A stretch of 5,464 nt of DNA from Betaproteobacteria bacterium (GTDB lineage: Bacteria; Pseudomonadota; Gammaproteobacteria; Burkholderiales; Rhodocyclaceae), in contig JAPTVL010000139.1 in NCBI GenBank assembly GCA_028065725.1, positions 1 to 5,464 of the forward strand. Reading direction: 5' to 3'. Both the position numbers and the translations under genes were made by a program. The notes beneath the pieces are model-generated. The model was given only the letters and a program-made list of their open reading frames with translations, was not told the origin of the DNA and ran no database searches. Positions 1-5,330 of the stretch are shown one piece after another. Position 1 is the stretch's first letter, and every line of letters begins with the position of its first letter.

Positions 1-1175
1 GGCGCATTGGTGCAGTCACCGGCTGCATAGATGTGGGGCACCGAAGTGCGCAGGTGATCGTCCACGACAATGGCGCCGCAGGCATCCATGGTGACGCCTG
101 CACGCGCGAGTTCGAGCCCCTCCGTATTAGGCTTGCGCCCGGTGGCGATGAGCAGGCGGTCGCCGCTTAGCACGCCCGTGCTCGTTTTCAGTTCAAATGC
201 CTTGCCATCGAAGCGTACAGCATTCACAGCGGTGCCCGTGAGAACCCGCATGCCTTCTTCTTCCAGTGCCGCTTTGAGCCCCTCGCCAATGGCAGGGTCT
301 TCCTTCGACAGCAGCGTGCCGCGTGCCACGAGGGTGACGCGACTGCCCAAGCGCAGATACGCCTGCGCGAGTTCCAGCGCCACCACCGAGCCGCCATATA
401 CGATCAGATGGGCCGGTGTCTCCTCGGCGATCAACGCCTCGGCCGATGTCCAGAATGGCGTTCCGGCAAGACCTGGCACGTCCGGAACCTGCGGCGCGCG
501 ACCCGTTGCGATCAGGATGCGGTCGGGCGTGAGGCGCTGTTCGCTGCCGTCGGTCTGGCGCACGACAAGGGTCCTGGCATCCTCGAAGCGCGCAAAGCCG
601 CGCAGCAGCTTGATGCCGGGGTTGGTTTCCAGAATGCTTTCGTATTTGGCGTGGCGCAGTTCTTCCACGCGTGCCTGCTGCTGCGCGACCAGTGCCTTGC
701 GATCCAGTATGGGCGCGTGTCTGGCCAGACCGGGAAACGGATGTTGGGCTTGCAGGTGTGCCACGTGGGCGGCACGAATCAGAATCTTCGACGGCACGCA
801 ACCGACATTGACGCAGGTGCCGCCGACGATACCCGCTTCGATTACTGTCACCGCCGCACCTTCCTCCACTGCGCGGATGGCGGCGGCGAAGGCTCCCGAA
901 CCGGTGCCGATGATGGCGATATTGAGTTTGGAATCGGTCGCGGGAGAGGCGCCGCAGCATGTTCCACCCGCCACGTCCGCGCCATAGCCCTTGGCGCGCA
1001 CGGCGTCGAGCAGCGCTGATGTTGGAACGTCGCTTGCAGTTTCAATCTGGGCGGTGCCTGCGGCGTAGGAAACTTCGGCGCGGCTCACGCCCGCCACCGA
1101 CAATAATGCTTGTGTTACGGATGCGGCGCAGTGGTCACAGGTCATGCCCCTCACGTGGAGAATTTTTTTGCTCAT
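1..1175 (-). CDS. merA: Mercuric reductase MerA, C-terminus beyond the window edge
   Basis: MerA is a cytoplasmic NADPH- and FAD-dependent flavoenzyme that reduces Hg(II) to volatile Hg(0). The frame is open from the ATG at 1175 to the window edge and gives 391 residues without a break; family members are about 550 residues, so the dimerisation domain and the C-terminal Cys pair lie outside. An N-terminal metal-binding domain (NmerA) carries GMTCDHC with Cys13 and Cys16. The FAD fold starts near residue 85 (IAIIGTGSGA). The redox-active disulfide is GGTCVNVGCVPSK with Cys121 and Cys126. The NADPH fold is near 257-284 (YGGSVVALELAQAYLRLG). The second FAD motif is IYAAGDCTN at 382-390. The linker between NmerA and the core is about 15 residues shorter than in Tn501 MerA (from memory) and contains an unusual vicinal pair, Cys73-Cys74. 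The start codon overlaps the merP stop as ATGA and is preceded by AAAGGAGG, so translation is probably coupled to merP. The call is very secure. Confidence 0.97.
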   Translation of the reverse strand, partial: MSKKILHVRGMTCDHCAASVTQALLSVAGVSRAEVSYAAGTAQIETASDVPTSALLDAVRAKGYGADVAGGTCCGASPATDSKLNIAIIGTGSGAFAAAIRAVEEGAAVTVIEAGIVGGTCVNVGCVPSKILIRAAHVAHLQAQHPFPGLARHAPILDRKALVAQQQARVEELRHAKYESILETNPGIKLLRGFARFEDARTLVVRQTDGSEQRLTPDRILIATGRAPQVPDVPGLAGTPFWTSAEALIAEETPAHLIVYGGSVVALELAQAYLRLGSRVTLVARGTLLSKEDPAIGEGLKAALEEEGMRVLTGTAVNAVRFDGKAFELKTSTGVLSGDRLLIATGRKPNTEGLELARAGVTMDACGAIVVDDHLRTSVPHIYAAGDCTNA

Positions 1176-1477
1176 TTGGTTGCGCCTCCTTTGCCCGGTT
1201 CCTCTTTCAACTTGGATTCATACCCAGCCTCGAAGGTGGCATCCTCCAAGGCCCGGATGCTGGTCTTGGCATCGTCAAAGGTTACGACCACCTCTTTTTT
1301 TTCGAGGGAAGCACTGGCCTTTGTTACGCCCGGTACTTTTTCCAGGGCCTTGCGCACTGTGATCGGACAGACCGCGCAATACATGCCGGGGACGGATAGC
1401 GTGACGGTACGCTCGGCGGCGAACGCAGCATCGGTAAAGGCAAAAGCCAGGATCGACGCGAGAATCAGTTTTTTCAT
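1172..1477 (-). CDS. merP: Periplasmic mercuric ion-binding protein MerP
   Basis: MerP is a small periplasmic HMA-fold protein that captures Hg(II) and hands it to MerT. The product has 101 residues. Residues 1-20 form a signal peptide (MKK, a hydrophobic stretch, AFA before the likely cleavage site). The metal site is GMYCAVC with Cys34 and Cys37, followed by the family hallmark PITVRKALEKVPGV and VTFDDAKTS. Tn501/Tn21 MerP has GMTCAAC here (from memory), so Tyr33 and Val36 are variant positions while both cysteines are kept. The protein is about ten residues longer than Tn501 MerP because of a Lys/Gly-rich tail (KEEPGKGGATK); the DNA for this tail holds the merA ribosome binding site. An AAGGAG sequence seven bases upstream supports the start, 12 bp after the merT stop. 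It is the second gene of the merTPA operon. Confidence 0.96.
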   Translation of the reverse strand: MKKLILASILAFAFTDAAFAAERTVTLSVPGMYCAVCPITVRKALEKVPGVTKASASLEKKEVVVTFDDAKTSIRALEDATFEAGYESKLKEEPGKGGATK

Positions 1478-1489
1478 GGCTAGACTCCT

Positions 1490-1846
1490 TTAGTAGAACA
1501 GCGGTGCAAGGTAGGGAAAGATCATGGCGAGAACGATGAGCACGGCCACAATCCAGAACAGTACTTTGTAGATGCGGGTGGTCTGGGGCATGGCGCACAG
1601 GGATCCCGGCGTGCATACGGCTGCGGCCGGAACGCGGTAGATCTTTTTCCAGGCGAAGAACAGGGCAATGACGGCGGCCCCGAGGAAGTAGGGCCGGAAT
1701 GGCTCCAGCATGGCAAGATTGCCTACCCAGGCGCCACCAATGCCGAGCATGACCAGAACAAGAGGACCGACACAGCACAGGGAGGCGGCGATGGCGGCGA
1801 TGACGCCGCCGATGAGCGGCAAGCGCCCAGTTTTCTCTTGCGACAT
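1490..1846 (-). CDS. merT: Mercuric ion transport protein MerT
   Basis: MerT is an inner-membrane protein that takes Hg(II) from MerP and passes it to cytoplasmic MerA. The product has 118 residues with three hydrophobic segments at about 11-38, 46-68 and 94-116. The first contains the paired cysteines Cys24-Cys25 (SLCCVGPLV), and the cytoplasmic loop holds Cys78 and Cys84 (VCTPGSLCAMPQ); both pairs are the family's mercury-relay residues. The C-terminus FPYLAPLFY is also typical. The frame stays open upstream to 1987, but the start at 1846 is chosen because AAAGGAGA sits just before it, the protein then matches the family's usual length (about 116), and a longer form would run across the promoter and into antisense merR. 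It is the first gene of the operon driven by the MerR-controlled promoter at 1881-1911. Confidence 0.96.
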   Translation of the reverse strand: MSQEKTGRLPLIGGVIAAIAASLCCVGPLVLVMLGIGGAWVGNLAMLEPFRPYFLGAAVIALFFAWKKIYRVPAAAVCTPGSLCAMPQTTRIYKVLFWIVAVLIVLAMIFPYLAPLFY

Positions 1847-1849
1847 AAC

Positions 1850-1859
1850 ATCTCCTTTC
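1850..1859 (-). promoter_or_regulatory. Ribosome binding site that fixes the merT start
   Basis: On the - strand AAAGGAGATG lies a few bases before the ATG at 1846. It is a strong Shine-Dalgarno match and decides between the 118-residue MerT and the longer open frame that begins at 1987. Confidence 0.8.
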
Positions 1860-1880
1860 GAATCTGGAATAAGTAGCGTA

Positions 1881-1911
1881 AGCTTATTTCCGTAGTTATG
1901 TACGGAGTCAA
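1881..1911 (-). promoter_or_regulatory. merT promoter with MerR operator dyad
   Basis: Read on the - strand, a -35 box TTGACT (1911-1906) and a -10 box TAAGCT (1886-1881) are separated by 19 bp. This long spacer is diagnostic of promoters activated by MerR-family proteins, which untwist the DNA when metal binds. The operator TCCGTAGTTATGTACGGA (+ strand, 1889-1906) lies between the boxes; its arms are TCCGTA and TACGGA around six bases. In Tn501 the arms are seven bases each (from memory), so the innermost pair is mismatched here. The conserved TACGCTA follows the -10 box. The dyad also covers GGAG at 1904-1907, the likely merR ribosome binding site, and probably the merR promoter, consistent with MerR repressing itself. 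Confidence 0.93.
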
Positions 1912-1916
1912 GCGAT

Positions 1917-2372
1917 ATGCAAAATATTTTTGAGAATTTGACCATTGGCGTCTTTGCCAAGGCTGCTGGGGTCAATGTGGAGACCATCCGGTTTTACCAG
2001 CGCAAGGGCTTGTTGCCGGAGCCGGACAAGCCCTATGGCAGCATCCGCCGCTATGGCGAGGCGGATGTAACGCGGGTGCGGTTCGTGAAATCAGCCCAGC
2101 GGCTGGGCTTCAGCCTGGATGAAATCGCCGAGCTGCTGCGGCTGGAGGATGGCACCCATTGCGAGGAAGCCAGCAGTCTGGCCGAGCACAAGCTCAAGGA
2201 CGTGCGCGAAAAGATGGCCGACTTGGCGCGAATGGAGGCCGTGTTATCTGAACTGGTGTGCGCTTGCCATGCGCGGAAGGGGAGCGTTTCCTGCCCACTG
2301 ATTGCGTCGCTGCAAGACGGAATGAACCTTGCGGTGTCGGTGCGGGGTGGTCAGCGGCTGACTCCGCATTAA
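1917..2372 (+). CDS. merR: Mercury-responsive transcriptional regulator MerR
   Basis: MerR is a dimeric regulator that represses, and with Hg(II) activates, the divergent merTPA promoter. The product has 151 residues. The winged-helix DNA-binding domain begins [20 protein letters not shown] and continues through [11 protein letters not shown]; a long coiled dimerisation helix spans about residues 81-119. The three mercury ligands are present at Cys82 (THCEEAS), Cys117 (CACHAR) and Cys126 (VSCPL), the same numbering as in Tn501 MerR. From memory, residues 6-133 differ from Tn501 MerR at only about three positions, whereas the C-terminal 18 residues are different and about seven longer. The TAA stop lies inside the transposon's terminal inverted repeat. 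The likely ribosome binding site GGAG (1904-1907) overlaps the operator. Confidence 0.97.
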   Translation: MQNIFENLTIGVFAKAAGVNVETIRFYQRKGLLPEPDKPYGSIRRYGEADVTRVRFVKSAQRLGFSLDEIAELLRLEDGTHCEEASSLAEHKLKDVREKMADLARMEAVLSELVCACHARKGSVSCPLIASLQDGMNLAVSVRGGQRLTPH

Positions 2373-2405
2373 CGTGCTTTATTTTCCGTTTTCTGAAATG
2401 ACCCC
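2368..2405 (+). repeat. Tn21/Tn501-type terminal inverted repeat, end of the mer transposon
   Basis: The 38 bases match the reverse complement of the Tn21/Tn501 terminal repeat at 34 positions by my recollection. The conserved block CGTGCTTTATTTTCCGTTTT is at 2373-2392, and the outer end is TGACCCC at 2399-2405. The differences are at 2368, 2372, 2397 and 2399. The inner end overlaps the merR stop codon, as in Tn501 and Tn21 where merR abuts the repeat. The transposon body therefore lies to the left, and DNA from 2406 onward is the target. Tn3-family insertion would duplicate five bases, predicted to be CTCCA at 2406-2410. The other end and the transposase genes are outside the window. Confidence 0.88.
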
Positions 2406-2536
2406 CTCCAGCATCATCGACAGCCCACCTTTGCGTAGGCTGTTTCCGTCATGGGTCTGTCTCAATCGAGGCATGTCGCAGATTTTTTGTATGAAGCGAA
2501 TATCGTTTCCTGCGTCTGTTTGGTGGGTGGAGACCG
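2406..2536. other. Spacer between transposon end and relaxase stop
   Basis: I see no convincing gene in these 131 bp. They should be the 3'-flanking DNA of the relaxase gene, interrupted by the transposon. The only structure noted is an inverted repeat, ACAGCC at 2420-2425 and GGCTGT at 2438-2443. As RNA from the - strand, the inner bases also pair through a U-G wobble and two Watson-Crick pairs, giving a 9-bp stem with the loop GCAAAG. No run of U follows, so it is not a standard intrinsic terminator. Confidence 0.5.
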
Positions 2537-4486
2537 TCACGTAACGCTTGGCCCGCGCGAACGCCGGAACTCCCACGATACCCCGTTGCCATGCACCACG
2601 GCGATCAAGGTTTGCCCCAGCCGCTGTTCTATCACGGGCTTCCATGGCACCAGGCTGAATCCCATGCCGTCATCGAGCATCGCGAAGCGCCCGCTGGCAA
2701 GTTGCACGCTGCGGCGATAGGTTCCGGTCACGCTCTCGCCGTCGGCCACGGGGCGATGTGTCAGGCCGGTTTCTGTGGCGATGGTTTTAGCGGCGGCGTC
2801 GATCTCGCGCCCACGCAGCGTTGTCAACAGATTGCGTGCCATGATTACATGTTGTCCGCGTCGCTCGGCCAGTCCCTGTTCGATCAGGAAATCCGACCGC
2901 TTCCGTAGCGCATCGCGCACCTCGCCGCCGAAGCCGTTGTTGGCGATACCGCTGGCGCCACCGATCAACTGCTGGTCCAGCCAGGTCGCGCCGATCACGC
3001 GGACTTGCCGCTCAATGGGCAGGTGCGAACGCAGTTCCACTGATACGCCGCCCAGCCGCTGCGCATCGTATTGCCGACCTCGCTCGGGCAGGTCTATCGG
3101 CACCCGCCAGACCCCTTCGGCCACGCGCTCGACAATACCCTCCCGGCGCAGTGCTTCCAGTCGGCGCACATGGGCATCAACCACCTCCTTGGGGTTGCGC
3201 GTAGGCGTGGCCTGGGCCGTGGCAATCGTCAGGTGATGGTCGGTGCGATACAGGCCATCGACTGCGAGCGCGGCGATGTTCTTGTCGGCGGCGCGGATGT
3301 CGGCTGAGCCACGGGCTTCGACTACGGAGCCGACGGGGTACTGCTCCAGCTCAACCTTGGCACTGAGGGCGACGTAGTGCGCCTTGCCATCAGTGCCATC
3401 GACCACCAGATAGCCACGGTCGTACAACTCGTCTGCCATGCCCTTGGCCGCCACCCGGCCGACCACGGAGCGTGCGTTCTCGCCCGGCTCGAACACTGCC
3501 AAGTCACGCGACACACCGCTCATGGCCCGCTGCATCGTGCGCACGATGTCGCCACGCTCGCCCATTGCCCGCAGAACCTGTTCGACATCGGCTTGGACGG
3601 CCCACACGCCGGGCGATGACTCGTGCGCCAGCCCCATGTGCTGCAAGCGTTGCAGTCGTCCGATCAATAGCACGCGTTGCTGCCTACGCTTGGGGTCTTT
3701 GGCAGGTTGATTCATGTGAATCAGCCCGCCTTGCGCTTCACGTTGCAGCGTGCGATCCAAATTGGTCCAGCGTTCCTGATCGACCTCCCGCCGCAGGCTG
3801 TGTTGCATCTCCAGCTCGGTGCGCGGCCCCAGCCATTCGGTCGCCAGTTCGGCGGCTCGTTTGCGCATTCCTTGCGCAATGTATTCTCGCGAAATGATCA
3901 AGTCCTTGCCGGTGTCGTCTTTGCCGCGCAGCACGACGTGGGTGTGCGGGTTGTCGGTGTTCCAGTGGTTCACCGCCACCCAATCCAGCTTGGTCCCCAG
4001 ATCGGCTTCCATGCGGCTCATCAGGTGGCGGGTATAGCGGCGCAGATCGTCGAGCTGCTCGGCGTCCTCGGGCGAGACGATGAAGCGGAACTGGTGCCGA
4101 TCCTCCCGTCCACGTTCCTCAAAAGCAGCCAGGTCGACGTTGTCGGTGACCGGCCCGTAGGCTTGGCCCGGTTCGCCGTTGCGGCCAACGCCTTCACGCT
4201 CGATGTAGCGCAGGTGCGTGGTGGTCGAGCGCGCCCCGGCCTGTTTGAGGTTCACCAGCCGGGTCTTGATGGTGACGCGCCGTGAGCCCGGCTGCGCAGT
4301 GCGGCCGGTAAAACGGGCGGCCACATGTCCCCGCCCAAGACGTGCGCCAGGGCGTGCCCCCGACTTGCGTACCGACTTTCCCCCAGCCTTGCTGACCTCC
4401 TTCAAAACCTGCGAAACGAACTTCTGCTGGCGGTTCTTCGGAGCACCGGGGCGGACACGGAAACGGTCATCGTCTTGGTTGCTCAT
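2537..4486 (-). CDS. MOBP (VirD2/TraI-like) relaxase with DUF3363-type C-terminal region
   Basis: This is a conjugative relaxase, which nicks one DNA strand at oriT, stays covalently bound through a tyrosine and pilots the strand to the recipient. The product has 649 residues, the usual size for relaxases of Tn4371-like ICEs. After a basic N-terminus (about 10-75), motif I is THLRYIEREG with candidate nucleophile Tyr94. HQFRFIVSPED is at 131-141. The metal-binding histidine motif NHWNTDNPHTHVVLRG has His174, His181 and His183. The C-terminal part (about 255-645) resembles the DUF3363 region of this family, including a long basic Arg/Gln-rich stretch and the end LGQTLIAVVHGNGVSWEF. The ATG at 4486 is chosen over upstream non-ATG starts because GGAG lies eight bases before it and the product then starts MSNQDDDRFRVRPGAP, like homologues. 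It is transcribed in the same direction as traF. The nuclease role is secure; the family placement comes from memory of related ICEs. Confidence 0.92.
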   Translation of the reverse strand: MSNQDDDRFRVRPGAPKNRQQKFVSQVLKEVSKAGGKSVRKSGARPGARLGRGHVAARFTGRTAQPGSRRVTIKTRLVNLKQAGARSTTTHLRYIEREGVGRNGEPGQAYGPVTDNVDLAAFEERGREDRHQFRFIVSPEDAEQLDDLRRYTRHLMSRMEADLGTKLDWVAVNHWNTDNPHTHVVLRGKDDTGKDLIISREYIAQGMRKRAAELATEWLGPRTELEMQHSLRREVDQERWTNLDRTLQREAQGGLIHMNQPAKDPKRRQQRVLLIGRLQRLQHMGLAHESSPGVWAVQADVEQVLRAMGERGDIVRTMQRAMSGVSRDLAVFEPGENARSVVGRVAAKGMADELYDRGYLVVDGTDGKAHYVALSAKVELEQYPVGSVVEARGSADIRAADKNIAALAVDGLYRTDHHLTIATAQATPTRNPKEVVDAHVRRLEALRREGIVERVAEGVWRVPIDLPERGRQYDAQRLGGVSVELRSHLPIERQVRVIGATWLDQQLIGGASGIANNGFGGEVRDALRKRSDFLIEQGLAERRGQHVIMARNLLTTLRGREIDAAAKTIATETGLTHRPVADGESVTGTYRRSVQLASGRFAMLDDGMGFSLVPWKPVIEQRLGQTLIAVVHGNGVSWEFRRSRGPSVT

Positions 4487-4561
4487 GGCATGAACTCCGG
4501 CGCAGCACTGCCAAGCCCAGCGGACAAAGCACGCCATTCGATCAGCACCGGCGCGGATTTC

Positions 4562-4577
4562 GTGCCGCACACGGCAC
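4562..4577. repeat. 6-bp stem, 4-base loop hairpin upstream of the relaxase
   Basis: GTGCCG and CGGCAC pair perfectly around CACA. A second short inverted repeat, GCGCG-TGC-CGCGC, lies at 4591-4603. On the - strand neither is followed by a T-run, so they are not intrinsic terminators of traF. They belong to the palindrome-rich candidate oriT. Confidence 0.6.
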
Positions 4578-4610
4578 ATTGCCACCCAAAGCGCGTGCCG
4601 CGCCAACCCA

Positions 4611-4724
4611 CGTGCAGACAAGGCTTTCGACGCGACGAAGTGCTGCGTCCTTTTATCTTGCCATCCGTCTTTCCCGATCGCTGGCGCGACCGGCCCAGAC
4701 GGTCAGGCTGCGATTGTCTGCACG
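4611..4724. repeat. Perfect 11-bp inverted repeat bracketing the nic-like site
   Basis: CGTGCAGACAA at 4611-4621 is the exact reverse complement of TTGTCTGCACG at 4714-4724. The arms are separated by 92 bp and their midpoint (about 4667) is seven bases from the predicted nick. The bases just outside and inside the arms do not pair, so the repeat is exactly 11 bp. Confidence 0.8.
4629..4662 (+). other. Candidate nic site with adjacent hairpin
   Basis: TATCTTG followed by CC (4654-4662) matches the P-type nic consensus YATCCTG|Y of RK2 and the Ti plasmid, with T in place of one C. The predicted cut is between 4660 and 4661 on the + strand. Just 5' of it, GACGC (4629-4633) and GCGTC (4645-4649) form an inverted repeat around 11 bases, ending four bases before the heptamer. 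P-type origins carry a recognition inverted repeat at this position relative to nic. The linked relaxase belongs to the matching MOBP class. Confidence 0.45.
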
Positions 4725-4762
4725 GGCGAAGCACCGCCGCCGCAGGCTGTGGTGCAAGCGAT

Positions 4763-4803
4763 GTGCAGTGACACTGCACGAAGAACGGCATGCTGCACTG
4801 CAG
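4763..4803. repeat. 17-bp palindrome GTGCAGTG-A-CACTGCAC and a smaller copy
   Basis: At 4763-4779 two 8-base arms are perfect reverse complements around a single A. At 4793-4803 CTGCA-C-TGCAG repeats the core as a 5-1-5 palindrome. The block TGCAGTG or its complement occurs three times, and the two centres are 27 bp apart. Odd palindromes with related half-sites suggest a dimeric DNA-binding protein. The site begins about 26 bp after the traF stop and lies roughly 290 bp upstream of the relaxase start. No T-run follows on the - strand. Confidence 0.75.
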
Positions 4804-4805
4804 GC

Positions 4806-5330
4806 TCATGGCGTACCCCATGTCCATAACGGCTGTGCGCTGCCGATCACGGATGAGACAGCAACCGGACCGAAGTAGCGGCTGTCGAATGACGCCGGAT
4901 TTGTTGCACTGAGCAGAAACAGCTCGCCAATATGAAGCCGCCGACAGTGCTGCCAGGCCGACAGTGGACGGCCACGGCCATCGACTCTGTGGACGCCAGC
5001 GACTGCCACGCCGTCGATGCGAACGATGTGGTGCTCGATGCACACCGATTGCGGTGCCATCGCGCCGATGCGCTTGAGAAGCGGGACGTGCAGAGGCAGA
5101 TAGCCACGCTGCGCAGCCAGCGCAGCGGCGTCTGCCGGAAGGCTGGCGAGCACGATGCTGTCGACGTGCAGCGCGTGGGGCGGACCGATGCGGTACCAGC
5201 CAGGCGGTACGCTGTCGCTGGGGTTGTAGACGATGCGCGCAACAGGTGTATGAACCGACGACCAGGCGAGCGCAGCGATGCCGAGGCTGGTGAACAAAAC
5301 GACACCCAAGCGGTGGAGGTGGGCGTTCAT
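4806..5330 (-). CDS. traF: TraF-type conjugative transfer signal peptidase (S26 family)
   Basis: TraF peptidases of the S26 family process pilin or other mating-pair components in IncP-like systems, acting at the periplasmic face of the inner membrane. The product has 174 residues, close to RP4 TraF. One hydrophobic segment at about 8-24 is the membrane anchor. The family motif YNPSDSVPPGWYRIG (35-49) contains the likely nucleophile Ser40 (Ser38 is the alternative). The conserved lysine region is PLLKRIGAMAPQSVC with Lys86, and the acidic residue occurs in NPASFDSRYFGPV with Asp149; these correspond to the Ser-Lys-Asp set known for RP4 TraF. The start is supported by GAGG eight bases upstream and by the ATGA overlap with the upstream gene, implying coupled translation. 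The relaxase follows on the same strand. The residue assignments come from motif matching, not alignment. Confidence 0.9.
   Translation of the reverse strand: MNAHLHRLGVVLFTSLGIAALAWSSVHTPVARIVYNPSDSVPPGWYRIGPPHALHVDSIVLASLPADAAALAAQRGYLPLHVPLLKRIGAMAPQSVCIEHHIVRIDGVAVAGVHRVDGRGRPLSAWQHCRRLHIGELFLLSATNPASFDSRYFGPVAVSSVIGSAQPLWTWGTP

Larger units (their letters stand above)
4487..4805. other. Gene-free region between traF and the relaxase, candidate oriT
   Basis: No convincing gene occupies these 319 bp. A long - strand open frame crosses the gap, but it continues antisense-like through traF in another frame and resembles nothing I know. The region instead holds a dense set of palindromic elements: hairpins at 4562-4577, 4591-4603 and 4629-4649, an 11-bp inverted repeat at 4611-4621 and 4714-4724, a nic-like site at 4654-4662, and palindromes at 4763-4779 and 4793-4803. 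A location immediately upstream of the relaxase gene plus this architecture fits an origin of transfer, and the relaxase promoter may lie here too. The structures are seen directly; the function is inferred. Alternatives are an operator array or 5'-leader structure controlling the relaxase. Confidence 0.55.

Noticed and set aside
70..987. Long + strand open frame of 305 codons opposite merA
   Set aside because: It is antisense to an intact merA with catalytic motifs; its product is Ser/Arg/Ala-rich with no recognisable domain.
1294..1301. Run of eight A residues (- strand) in merP as a programmed frameshift or phase-variation site
   Set aside because: The tract encodes ordinary EKKE in a conserved part of MerP, the reading frame is intact, and no downstream alternative frame or stimulator structure is apparent.
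1478..1489. A merC, merF or other transport gene within the mer operon
   Set aside because: merT-merP spacing is 12 bp and merP-merA overlap by 4 bp, leaving no room for another gene in this window.
1847..1987. N-terminal extension of merT (47 extra residues)
   Set aside because: It would run through the operator-promoter and antisense to merR; the internal ATG at 1846 has a strong ribosome binding site and gives the normal family length.
2379..2645. 88-codon - strand frame across the transposon junction
   Set aside because: It starts inside the relaxase gene in another frame, has no good ribosome binding site and resembles nothing I recognise.
4487..4621. N-terminal extension of the relaxase from an upstream non-ATG start
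   Set aside because: The added residues are Cys/Trp/Arg-rich and unlike relaxases; the ATG at 4486 has GGAG eight bases upstream and gives the expected length.
4763..4779. 17-bp palindrome as an intrinsic terminator of traF
   Set aside because: No T-run follows on either strand and the central loop is a single base, so it fits a protein-binding site better.
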